From the NCBI GenBank assembly GCA_008711295.1, contig VUYV01000216.1:1111802-1175801 (forward strand): a DNA stretch of 64,000 nt. The letters are read 5' to 3'. Positions 47,577-57,500 of the stretch are shown here, in pieces. The stretch comes from Anarhynchus alexandrinus. Lineage: Eukaryota > Chordata > Aves > Charadriiformes > Charadriidae. A program made the position numbers and the translations under genes. The notes beneath the pieces are model-generated. The model was not told where the DNA came from, made no database searches, and saw only the letters and a program-made list of their open reading frames with translations. How positions within the stretch are numbered: the stretch's first letter is position 1; each line of letters starts with the position of its first letter.

Positions 47577-48206
47577 AACATTCATTGTCTTTGTCCACTT
47601 TAGTGTGGAGTTGAGGTTTGTTTTTCTTATTGTACTCTCACAGCAATTATTTATTGAAGGTGCATATTGCTGTAAATATTGTTCCCGTAACTTTACTGCT
47701 TCTAAAGGCTTGCTTTAATGATGGACAATCAGAAACACAGTGCTGGCATCCCTTTCTTTTGCGCTTCTTGGGAATTTGTATTCCTGTTGCTTGTCTCTGC
47801 CAGATCTTCTCTGGAATTGAAATCCATACGTTTGAAAAGTTTATTAGCAGAATACTCGCATATACTACAGCCACACATTCATTTTGTGGCATAGACACTC
47901 CTTCACTTACCTTTTACTTTTTAAAATGGGCCGCAGAAGAAACTTTTTGTGTACTTACTCTGAAAGAAGATTTCAAAGGGAAGAGAGAAAAAAATTGTTA
48001 TATATCTCTTTACTTTGATTTGTTACAGTGGAACTACAAACAAAAAAAGTGAAAGAATAAGTGTAACTATGAGAATGTTGTTAAATCTCAGAAAAACATT
48101 GATACATCATCTGTGTATTTGTACAGAAGGGAATTAAATTAGTGTGACATAAATTGCTTTTGCTCAAAGAATCCAATACTCTTGAGGTCAAAAGTTTAAA
48201 ATTCAG

Positions 48207-48258
48207 GCCTGATCCACAGTCCGGCTGAGTTTTTCTCTTACAACTGACTGGATCAGGC
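48207..48258. repeat. Palindrome, family copy with 9-bp perfect ends
   Basis: GCCTGATCC at 48207-48215 is the exact reverse complement of GGATCAGGC at 48250-48258. Between them CTGAGTTTTTCTC and ACTGACT are decayed remains of the central AGTCAATGG/CATTGACTT arms. The GCCTGATCC end is the usual terminus of the recurrent unit. Confidence 0.6.
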
Positions 48259-48833
48259 TCAATCGGGCATTTTTTATTGTAATTGATTTCTATCTTTTTC
48301 AGCCAAAAAAGGAACTTAATTGTTTTTGTAAATAAATATTGCCTTATTGATTTGAGTCTGTAAACTATGTCTGCAGGAAATTGATATTCTAGAAATCTGT
48401 ATGATTAGACTGGGGAACTAGAGGCGAGAGCTACTCTGTAGTTCAAAACGCCCAGGCTCTGATGCCATGCTATGTGACATCAAAGGCTGGTGATTAACAT
48501 CTCCTATCCTTTGATAATACTGATTACACTAGCAAATTCCTTTATTCATTAAATGTTTTTATTTATTTTCTTTAAACAGGAAAGTAGCCTGAATTCTCGT
48601 GTAGTCATATAATCTGCATACTTGTTGCAGTCAAGTTTTTCCAGGAAATGGTACGTGTCCCTGCTGTCCCAGCTCTCTGCTGACATACTAACGTCACTTA
48701 TGTTTGTTATTTAATATTTGGACTTAGTACACATAAGCTACATCTATTTTAGCAAATACTGCAGCCCGTACGAACAAATTTGTATAGCAAAAAAGGTTGC
48801 AACCGACACCCCCAAATCCATGATGTAAGTATT

Positions 48834-48889
48834 TATAGAATCATAGAATGGTTTACGTTGGAAAGGACCTTGAAGCTCATCGAGTTCAA
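48834..48889 (-). mobile_element. CR1 LINE, 5'-truncated 3' tail
   Basis: On the plus strand the block reads ATAGAATCATAGAATGGTTT, then GTTGGAAAGGACCTTGAAG, then CTCATCGAGTTC. This is the reverse complement of the avian CR1 3' end (GAACTAGATGATCTT, AAGGTCC, TTCCAACC, then the ATTCTATG octamer). Only about 55 bp remain, the usual 5' truncation of CR1 copies. It is nearer the consensus than the other repeats here and so probably the youngest insertion. It is the main evidence that the DNA is from a bird. Two overlapping minus-strand frames to the right (48895-49270) show no LINE motif and are not counted as part of it. Confidence 0.85.
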
Positions 48890-51029
48890 GGGGTTTACTT
48901 CACACTGGTTCTAGCCCCAGTCCCACAGCTGCCCTCTAGTGACGGGAGCGTATCAGATGAAGCTGTGGAGCAGTTATTGTAGTTTAAATCCAGTTTGTGC
49001 TGAGACCACCCTGTGATATGAACTGAAGCAGGGACATTTGGCAGAGGTGCTTCAAAATGCTCCACCAAATGCTGAGCAGTAATGTAGATATGCCCGCAGG
49101 TGACTGAAAAGGGAAGAGCTTGCTGTAAAGCAGGTGCACAGAGATCTTGTCCAATTTTCACATAGTACATTATCATTTTTAATACAGTTGAAGTTTTCAT
49201 TGAGCCTGCTGAGATCTTTGTGGTTTAATGGACTCCAGACTTTGGTGTGCTCAGAGTTTTCTGCCACCATTTCCTAATGAAACAGAAGAGGTTCAGTTCA
49301 TTGAGATGAGGTGGGAAGAGTAGCTCTATTTGGTAGGACAGCAAATGCAAAGGTGTTACAGCAGCAGATTTAATATCAATGTATAAATATTTTGATATAT
49401 TTATCATATAAATTAGCAAAGGAATTCTATTTCAAATAAGCAGAATGGTTTACAGTAGCTGACAATCTGGTTGGTAATTTCAAAATATTCCACTGTGTGT
49501 AGCACAGTGTCTTTTCTAGGCACACATATGGTTTCCTGGTGAGGAAACCATCATAAAAAAGAAGATCACTTATCCAGTGTGTATTGTGGTATGGATTGCA
49601 CAGGTTTAGTGTTACTGCTCACTTCACCAAAATAGTAATTCATCAAACTGACTGGAAATAACAGGTTTCACAGCAGCCTCAAGGTGTGGGGAATGACAGG
49701 TTGTATCTTAGATACGTTGCTCTGCCTTTAGTGTGTATGAGAAATCTTGAGAGTCTTGTGTGAATGTCCTGAAAGAGATCTTCCTGCGGTGAAATTTGGC
49801 CATTAGAGTATGCAAAAAGATACAATGAAGATAAAAATATAACAGCAGGTGCTTAATTTAGCCCCCTGAAATCCTGTGAATAACCCATTTCGTATCCTCT
49901 GGCCAGGCTACTAAATGAGGCATGCTCGGTAATTACTGAATTATCCCTTTCAGCTGGGGGAAAGAAACATCAGTGCTAGGCTTTTGTTATTTTACATTCA
50001 CCCCCATTAGTGTTACTTGCTGCACCTAATAGGCTGATAAATGGGGTATCGCTACTGTCAGTGACTAAATGGCACTTAATATTCCATTTTGAAGTTCAGG
50101 AAATCAGAAGTAGGAGGAGAGGCTTTTGATGGCCATTTGCTCAGTGACACAGACTTATAATCGAGGAAATTGATGTTGAAGGTTCAGTTACGCGGATCTT
50201 GCCTCAAAATGGAGCTGTAAAATTGTGCAGTGGATGCAATGGACTTTGGCAATATAACCCTTCACCTTATTAGGATTATCTCCAAAAATAGCATTAAAAA
50301 TTAGAAGTAGACCCCAGTCTCTCATCCCTGTAACATTACTTCAGTACAGGTAATGAAAAGACGGGGGTTTGGAGCAGAGTGCTGCATTTTATTGCAGAAT
50401 ATAGCAGGCCGCTGAAGAAGGCTTAAGGTGGCAATTTCTGCTTTGCGGTGCTCAAAGTCTGTGAGCTCAGGATAACATCTTAAAACATTCACACCAGTGG
50501 CTTCTGTGGGCTCGCTCTGGGACAATTAATCTGTAGTTGTTAAAGGCAGTATGCATTTGATAAATCATTCGTAACTCAGCAATTGTTATCCCTAGGCATA
50601 GTTTCCTCTTTGTAGTAGTCTAGATAACACACTGGAGCACATTAACGCGTGTGTACTGTTTACAGTTCAGTTGTATGTAGTTCTGCCAGCACAGAACAAG
50701 AAATAGCAAAAGTCTGCCAATTTGCTGCTTGGGCAGAGGAGAAAGCCACTCGGAAGAAAAGGGATTCAGATCCAGACAGAGCGAGCTTGCACAGCTGGAT
50801 CTGGATGCAAGTCTGGGTTTTAAATATTCCCACTATTCAGAGTTGTTTGTATTTGGACAGCTGGTTCTGACCTTGTCTGATTCTCCCACATAGAAAGATA
50901 TTGTCCATGGATACATGAGGAAAAGGTGTTGCAGGAAGCAGCTTAATAGTAGACAGAGAGTGGCCAGTGTAATGTATATGCTGAGGTTTTATAGTCCGAG
51001 AGAAGCTGCTTGGTTTCTGCTTGAGTCAC
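48890..51029. other. Non-coding sequence, possible conserved elements
   Basis: No gene is supported. A perfect 10-bp-arm hairpin lies at 49528-49551. 49900-50560 lacks simple repeats, has balanced composition and TAAT-containing words such as GGTAATTACTGAATTA, and looks like constrained non-coding DNA, which only an alignment can test. Open frames up to 101 codons on the minus strand at 48895-49200 have no domain I recognise. Confidence 0.6.
49528..49551. repeat. Perfect hairpin, 10-bp arms, 4-nt loop
   Basis: ATGGTTTCCT (49528-49537), loop GGTG, then AGGAAACCAT (49542-49551) form a perfect stem-loop. The arm contains TTTCC/GGAAA, an NFAT- or ETS-type half-site. Confidence 0.8.
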
Positions 51030-51370
51030 TGAAGTCCTCCTCTTGGGCTGTGACCTCTTTTCTGACCCAAACATCATCACAGGATTAGGTGGATTCAGAG
51101 TCTCCATGCCCTCCCTGCTACTGGACCTCTCTTTTGGTCTGAATTTCACCAGTGTTTTGAGAGTCGCCTTCTTCATAGCTCCTACCATCTGGAATAGCTT
51201 CACTGTGGCTCTCTGCCTCATTGACTCTCTTCTTCATTTCAAATCTCAGTTGACCATTTATCTTTTCTACCTTGCCAATTTCTTTTAATTTCCCTGTCCA
51301 TCTGCTTGGTCTATTTAACTCTGTGAAAGCTTTTAGATTACATATTTTATAGTAGATGCATGGGAAAATG
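51030..51370 (+). mobile_element. L2-like LINE relic, C-terminus of ORF2 and 3' part
   Basis: From 51043 an 81-codon frame stays open. Its residues 40-75 contain RVAFFIAPTIWNS, then SLLHFKSQLTIYLF. L2-clade LINEs end their reverse transcriptase with the order RAFSVAAPxLWNSLP, about ten residues, then FKSxLKTYLF, so the match in order and spacing is good. Downstream, CTGTGAAAGCTTTTAGATTA and the AT-rich run after it resemble the L2 3' end (CTGTGAAAGGCGCT-like). The element is old, 5'-truncated and non-functional. Identification is by motif memory without a database search; another non-LTR clade with the same WNS tail is possible. Confidence 0.55.
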
Positions 51371-51645
51371 GTACCGTGTTATGTATATGAGCAACTTCCC
51401 CAGCTTGAGCAAGCGTGCTGTTAGCATCAGCTGAAAAATCCTGCGTCTCCCGATGTGCTCAGTGTTACACTTCACAAAGTTAGAGGGGGATATGTTGCGA
51501 TTGTGTTGACAGCCAAAAGTATATACTTACTTTCCTGGAGCTGCAGCGAGTAGAGCAGATGGTATTTTCCCCCACTCCGCATCACTCTCTGTCCTTTCCT
51601 TCCTCATGCCCCATTGTTCATTTTTCACACCTTTCTGTCGGTTTG

Positions 51646-51712
51646 GTTCGGATTCAACACTCGCTGAAGTCAATGGAGAATCTCCCACTGACTTTATTTG
51701 GCTTTGCATCAT
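51646..51712. repeat. Imperfect palindrome, family copy
   Basis: TGAAGTCAATGGAGA (51665-51679) faces TCTCCCACTGACTTT (51681-51695), then GGCTTTGCATCA. This is the clearest copy of the core: AAGTCAATGGGAGA and TCTCCCATTGACTT arms, then GGCTTTGGATCA in the recurrent form. Confidence 0.6.
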
Positions 51713-52654
51713 GCTTCCTGTGATCTCTCCTCCCTTCAGCTATGCCTGAACCCAAATCCCTGCTCTGACCTCTCAACAGTTTGGATCCTGTCCGTGCATC
51801 ATCTCTCTTCTTGCTTTCTGCACTTTGCCAAGAGCCTCAGCAGAGCAGCGATGGGGAAAGCTGCGTGGAATTAGATACTGCTCGGGTCAGTAGCTGGAAA
51901 GAAAACCTGTGAAAAATTTTTGGTTTGGATTACTCTGAAACAACATTTTCTCTAGCTTCTGCCTCACTGAACCAAAAAGAAAACAGGAACATAATCTCGA
52001 GTTAAATATTAGGGGAATGAAATTGAAATTTTTTGTTTTACTTGGGTTTTTATTTTTAATTAAAATGAAAAGTCATGTCAAAACAGAAATTAAACCCCTC
52101 TGTTTTGAAAACATCATAGTGAAATATTTTGCCTTTCATGAAATAATGCAGACAGTTTTCTGTAAATCATTTTTCCCCTAAATTCATTGGTTATATTTAT
52201 TGAGCCCAAAACATATTTTTCTTATGTGGTAAATCACTTAGTTATATGGTAATATTTCCTCTTCCTTTCTCTATATTCCAAAGCACTAGCTACCCCCTTC
52301 CTTGCTGAGATCCCTCCAAACACCTATTTCTTTTGCATGCCTAGAATTGGAAGACAGGGAAAAAAAAGAAAAAAGAAAGAGCAAAAAGGCAGTGATGCTG
52401 TGGCTCTACTTCTGTTTTATAGTTTAGGCTGGGTGGTGAGTCCCTTGACTTTTCAGTCTAGTACAAGACTGGAATAATTGTTATTGCGTTCTCCAATTAG
52501 TGCCACCTGCAGCCCCATCGGGCTTGAGAACACCGTCTTGTGACCTCCTGTACAGTTTCTCACTTCAGAAATGGCTTTAACTAAGGTTTATATGATTTTC
52601 TCCCATAACAAGAAAGTCAAAGGCTTTACTTTTTTTCTGAGTTCAGTTTTGAAG

Positions 52655-52725
52655 GCCAAAATCATCGCCCCAATGAAGTCAAACGAAAATTTCCGTCAAC
52701 TTCATGTAGTCAGAATGGCTCCTTG
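52655..52725. repeat. Imperfect palindrome, family copy
   Basis: ATGAAGT (52673-52679) and ACTTCAT (52699-52705) are exact complements around CAAACGAAAATTTCCGTCA. CGCCCCAATGAAGTCAA and TCAACTTCATGTAGTCAGAA extend the resemblance to the CCCCATTGAAGTCAATGG unit. It lies inside a 101-codon chance frame. Confidence 0.5.
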
Positions 52726-52929
52726 TGCATCTAACAATCTCTGTGTTACTTGGCACATGGCTTACTCCAGAAACAAGAATTCTTCTTACACTAACGTTAT
52801 GGTTGTCATGAGCAGTACTTCAGAAGCAACTCTCTGCACTTTTCTGGACCTGGGAAATGTTTTATGCTTTAATTGACATCCCTAGGAGTTGCGAGATTTC
52901 TCAGCAACTTGCAGGATTTAGCCCTAATA

Positions 52930-53225
52930 GTATTTACAGTAATTAAGCACACTAATTAAATAACAAAACAACTAATGACAAATTGATTCAATGCCAACTA
53001 AAGGACTCAAATAAATGCTTAATTAAAGATGCTAATAAAATCCTCCTCAGCCCTTTACAGTCCACTCCCTAGGGCTAAACATGACTTTCTACCTCAGAAA
53101 TCTTTATAGCCCTTTACAAGCCCAGTCTCTAGGGTTACTGCCTTCTTTAACCTCTGGATTAAATGCTTGTTAGCTAAGCACTGTATAAACCCATTTAAAA
53201 CGCCATCAAAATAATTAAGTTGGAT
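52930..53225. promoter_or_regulatory. TAAT-rich block, candidate conserved enhancer
   Basis: In about 110 bp (52930-53040) there are three TAATTA sites (near 52940, 52953 and 53020) plus TAATGA, TAATAA and AAATAAATG words, with another AATTAAG near 53212. TAATTA is the core site of many homeodomain proteins; AAATAAATG-type words suit forkhead factors. The block lacks simple-repeat structure. On its right flank two imperfect copies of AGCCCTTTACAG, then about ten bases, then CTAGGG lie at 53049-53076 and 53108-53136. The combination is typical of developmental non-coding elements in gene deserts, but the call rests on composition only. Confidence 0.35.
53049..53136 (+). repeat. Imperfect direct repeat, about 60-bp period
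   Basis: AGCCCTTTACAG ... CTCCCTAGGG at 53049-53074 and AGCCCTTTACAAG ... GTCTCTAGGG at 53108-53134 are parallel copies about 60 bp apart. The AGAAATCTTTATAG between them does not repeat. Confidence 0.7.
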
Positions 53226-53309
53226 CCAGAACGCTCTGTGTCCTCCAGATATGACACACCATGACATTCCCATCTGCATGCGGGTTCCCATTCACTAGGT
53301 AATGCAAGG

Positions 53310-53435
53310 TTGTGTCTAATTTTGAGCACCTGGGTAGGAGGACCTATGTAGGACCACCAGGCCTCCTTAAGCCAATAGCACAAATTATGTGCTTAAATTT
53401 AGGCTACCTACCTTGATGAATTGAAGTCAAAGTGA
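53310..53435. repeat. Sauropsid-type interspersed motif, about 125 bp
   Basis: TGTCTAATTTTGAGCACCTG, then GTGCTTAAATTTAGG, CTACCTACCTTGATGAATTG, and finally GAAGTCAAAGTGAG match the order of a recurrent unit (GCTTAAATTTAGGCACCTA, then CATTGAAGTCAATGG). Family name unknown to me. Confidence 0.45.
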
Positions 53436-56400
53436 GAAAGAGCATAGCCATAATGCAGTCCAGTTTAAGTAAAGCAAGACAGCTGTTTTGTAATTCATTA
53501 TTGATTCTGTTAAGCTTTCTTATTTATCACCTAAGTAGAACCTGGCAATAAAAATATATTTATTTTTAAATAAATGCTTTGGAGAATGGAGCTGCCATAA
53601 AACGTGGCTATTAAGCACCACTAAGTTACTATTCAATATTTCTTTCATGTTCGAGGAATCTCTTTCTCGCCCTGGCAGATAGCCTCATTAGATATCTCTC
53701 TCTTTATCTGTACATACAGCTTTTTACATTTTGTGTCAATAATGATAAAACAAATGCTTATAAAAGTAGAAAATGAAGAGTAATTTCCCAGCCTTTCACA
53801 GAAGGTTTGCAGAAGAAGATTTGAGCAGACAGACTGCTGTGATCACCAGGTACACAATATGTAGTGCATGGCAGCCCTTTCCACTTTTATCTGTAATGTT
53901 GTTTTGTGATGGGATTGTTGTCTTTGGGGTTGTCAGCAGACAGTCGATCTCAAAGTTTTCCTTTCTCCCTCTGATGTGTTACATCATTTCACATTATCGC
54001 ATCTAACAAGCCAGTGTGATGTCGGATAACACTATGAGTTTAACTTCAGAAGATGCTCTGAGCCCAGCTTGGGTATCTCTTATCAGCTTTGGTATTATCC
54101 AGCTCCAGATCTGGGGCAGATGGAAGTATATGGGGTGTCAGTGAGAAGAAAAGAATTCCTTACGCTTGTATAAGCCACCTGTATCTCTGTGCTATTTTCT
54201 TATAAAAGTAAGCAGGTTGTACAGCCTGTGAGGAAACGACTACACTGATCTGAGTGATATAATTCCAATTCTGTTGGAAATATTAACAACATATATGCCA
54301 CCCTTAGTTGTGGGGGAGCGCGAGGAATGGAAATGGAGAAAGAGCTAATTCTCATGAAGGTGCCTCTTGCAGTGTGCCAAATTACCTGTTGGATATCTGA
54401 GTACTCGCAAATGTTGCAGATAACTCGCACTTATCCCTCTGGAAACCCAAGAGAAAAAGCTTGCATGGCTGGCAAGTTAAGAAGTATGAAAAGAAATGAA
54501 CATGAAAGAGGCTTAAGAAAAAAAGCCCCAAAACAAAACACAAAATCCTGAAGTGTGAAAAGAATAGAATTAGAATTAACAACCTTAACCGAAACACAGT
54601 TGCTCCGCTACTGATCTTTCTAAACTGCACTGCTCTGCATCCTCCAATTATGTCTGCATGCTGCTTTCCATCAAGAATAAAGAAAAAAATCCAATCCTCC
54701 AGGCAGTGGTATTTCAAATGATTCATCGCATCATGAAACGATGTACTACAGTGTCAAATCAGTGTTATGCTAAGTCACGTTCTGACCCATCAAAGATTCT
54801 TCTGTTTCTTTCTTCTTATTTGTTCCTGGCCTTTAAAATATCCACTCTTACTTTGCTTATATCTTCAGTAACTTTAATTAGCTCTTATTTGTTGTCATAC
54901 TGGCATTTGTGTTTCCCACTGTTATCCTTCAGCACATATTACAGAATTTGGGTGGGATTTTTTAGTCACTATAATGTGTGTGCGTTCTTCAGACATTAAG
55001 AAGGGCCCAAAACCTTTTCCAGTGTTTTTTAAAGTCTAGCAACTGCTCAAAGAAAATATACTGCTTATACCTATAGCCTTTTGTTGTTTCTGTCCTTAGA
55101 CCACCATGACTGCGGCATTAGGACTGCAGAGTATTTTAAAACCCTGTTACTAATGTCAAATGCTATTTTAAGCCACTATGAAAGACTGAGAACAAAACTA
55201 GAGCTCTGTATCTGTTAGAAAAAATATTTAACTTAATTTCCCTCGAAGGTTGTAAAGCAAAAGAACAACGGCAGCACTTCTCTGCCAGGAATTTGTTTTG
55301 CTGGAGAAGAAATATGAGGGGATCATTGAAAAGCTCAACAGCAAGGGATTCTTCTGGAGTGCTGCGTCCGTGTCTGTAGGAGTTTTGTCCTTGGTTATTT
55401 GAGATACGATTCTGCAAAGTGAAACAGGGAGTTCAAAGCAATACAGAGACAAAGCTGATGAAAACAGAGCATCTGTAAGCCCTCCTTAAGGGACTTCCTA
55501 ATATTTGTCTGTGTGTCTCTCTCTCTGTCCTTTGTTATTGCTGTTGATGAAAATAGTGATGTCTGTTGAGGTAAATCTGTACAAGCAGCTTCACATCCCT
55601 GGTGTGAAAGGGGCTTCTATTCTTTACATAGCCTCGGGAGAAGTTGAAATACAATTCCGAGTCCTAAGTCTTTGAGCAATTATTTGAATTGTTCTCAATA
55701 TCATGCAGTATTTCCATGGCTAACTTGAAAACTCTTCTATTATCACCACGGGAAGTAGCCTAGAAGGGAAATGCTACTCTGTAATAAACAAGACACTGTC
55801 TGGCGTGGCTGTACTAAGATGAAGAAGGAAAAAAAATCACCATACAGTTCAGCAATACTTAAAAGAAGCAAAATGATTCCAATCTGAGCAAAATGTCACG
55901 GTTGTTCCCAGAAGTGTCACAACATGGGAACATGGGAGTAGAAGATAAAGCTCTGCTGAAAATGGTTATGTCTCTTGATAGCTTTAGTCAGCTGTGGCAG
56001 TAAAAACAAAGGCATTTCTTGCTGTGCTGCAGGAATGTATGCTGGGCAGTAATAAAGGAATAAAATTAGGAAGTCACACTGACATAATAATGCAATGCAA
56101 ATTTAATTTGCTTCAGTAAAAGCATAACGAATTCTCCATATCCTACAATAATTTCAGTTATTCTTTTAATGGCAGTAATTCAAGATTCTTCCATTGAAGA
56201 GTAAGTTGCAATAGTTTGAAAGGTGGAAATTGCATCATCACTGCATAAGAATATGTAGAAGATGAAATTTTGCTTTGTCAATAAAAGAAGAAAAAAGAAT
56301 GGTTTTAGTTTCAAAAAACTAGATTTCAAATAATGGCATAGAATCCTTAAATATTTTACTGGAAAAAGGAGAAATAAGAGGTTGAGAAGGACATTTTCAA

Positions 56401-56739
56401 CAAATGTGGGTGCTGAGCCATTATTTTCAAAACTGAAGTTATTCTGATTTCCGAAATTCAGAATGTCTGGAAGATCTCACCTGTTTACAGTTCAGTAGAA
56501 CAATTAAGACTTGGAAACTATTACGGAAAACATAGGAGATACAGATTAGTGCTGGTAATCTAAATTGAATACATCTGCAAAGAAAATGGTTAAAATGATG
56601 AGAAGTCATGCTGAAAGGGGCCAGAGGGAGTTTGCCAGAAGACCTGAGCTAGTCTGATTACTCAAGTCCGTAACATGGAGTTGTTCTGGTTTAATGTTGG
56701 TGTGTAAGTTGGTACGTTAATTAGAACTAATGTTAGTGG

Positions 56740-57500
56740 CTCTGAGAGGGAAGGTAGTGTGGGGAAGTTTGCTGGTGACACAGTATTAAAGGTACCATCA
56801 GTACAGAGGAGGAACTGGGTATTTTTCAGAGAGAGCCAGGTGATCTGGGTGATCACACTGATAAATATTTGATGAAATTTAATCATAAAAATGTAAGGTT
56901 AAATAGTCACTAATGTATAAGCAGAATTTTTCCTATACCATGGGAGCTCGTTAGTCAGAAATTATTAAGGATGAGAAGGATCTGCATCTACTAGTTGCTC
57001 ATACAGTGATTAGGAGCTGCTCTTATCATGTTGCCATTAAAAAGGCAAATGCAATTCTAAAATACTTTTGACAAGCTGTTTCCAAGAGAGCTAGTAATGC
57101 CAGTGAAGATCTCACTGGTTCATCTGGAATACTGTGTGTGCCATCTTGTGCACCTGCATATTAAAAAAGGAAGAATTTAGGCTTAAATAGTCATAAAGAA
57201 GGAGACTAGAATAATGACGAAAAAGAAACTAAGGTGGTGTGGCTATGTTGGCCTACCAAAATAAACACTGAAAGAGAATGTAATTTGTTGGTGTGAATGA
57301 ATTGAGAAACAAGTACCAAAGAACCTTTAAAAGTAGAAAAAACAAGTTACAAGAAAGGTGTGTATAAATTAATGCCATTAAATAAAAATACGCAGTTTAG
57401 TAATCATAATAGTGGGATTCTGGATTATCCTTCCAATAAAAAATGGAGAAGAAACACAATATTTTTAAGGTGAAGCTCTATTAGTTTATGAAGGGCATAG
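56740..57500 (+). mobile_element. CR1/L3-like LINE relic, reverse transcriptase to ORF2 end
   Basis: At 56765 the frame reads KFAGDTVL, a decayed form of the KFADDTKL catalytic box of CR1-group reverse transcriptases. GATGAAATTTAATC (about 56871) fits the LMKFN motif. Then come CATTAAAAAGGCAAATGC (KKANA), SLVHLEYCVCHLVHL from 57112 (compare LVRPHLEYCVQFWSPH), then AAGGAGACTAGAATAATG (RRATRMI). The KFAGD and LEYCV parts are in different frames, so at least one shift lies between them, and stops are frequent. The order and spacing are those of an intact ORF2 3' half. It is old, probably older than the CR1 tail at 48834, and non-functional. Limits are approximate. Confidence 0.75.

Larger units (their letters stand above)
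42571..48833. other. Non-coding sequence with possible regulatory patches
   Basis: No gene is supported; the 144-codon frame at 47618-48052 is a Phe/Leu-rich translation with no domain I know. 43500-43800 is GC-richer, free of simple repeats and includes a perfect 14-bp palindrome and RUNX-like TGTGGTTTGC, so it may be a conserved element. An alternating purine-pyrimidine stretch lies at 44479-44494. Palindrome-family copies lie at 45008-45103 and 48207-48258. A (GTCT)4 repeat is at 47561-47576. Confidence 0.6.
51371..56739. other. Non-coding sequence with palindromes and TAAT-rich block
   Basis: No gene is supported. Palindrome-family copies lie at 51646-51712, 52655-52725, 53310-53435 and a trace at 56405-56440. 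A purine tract of A and G lies at 52351-52391. The TAAT-rich block at 52930-53225 is listed separately. Open frames here (up to 114 codons) have no known domain. Confidence 0.6.

Noticed and set aside
47618..48052. 144-codon plus-strand open frame with hydrophobic start
   Set aside because: Phe/Leu/Cys-rich translation of T-rich DNA; no domain, no upstream promoter or splice evidence.
48895..49270. Two overlapping minus-strand frames beside the CR1 tail, considered as transposase or LINE coding
   Set aside because: No CR1, mariner or hAT motif is visible, and the CR1 match stops at 48889.
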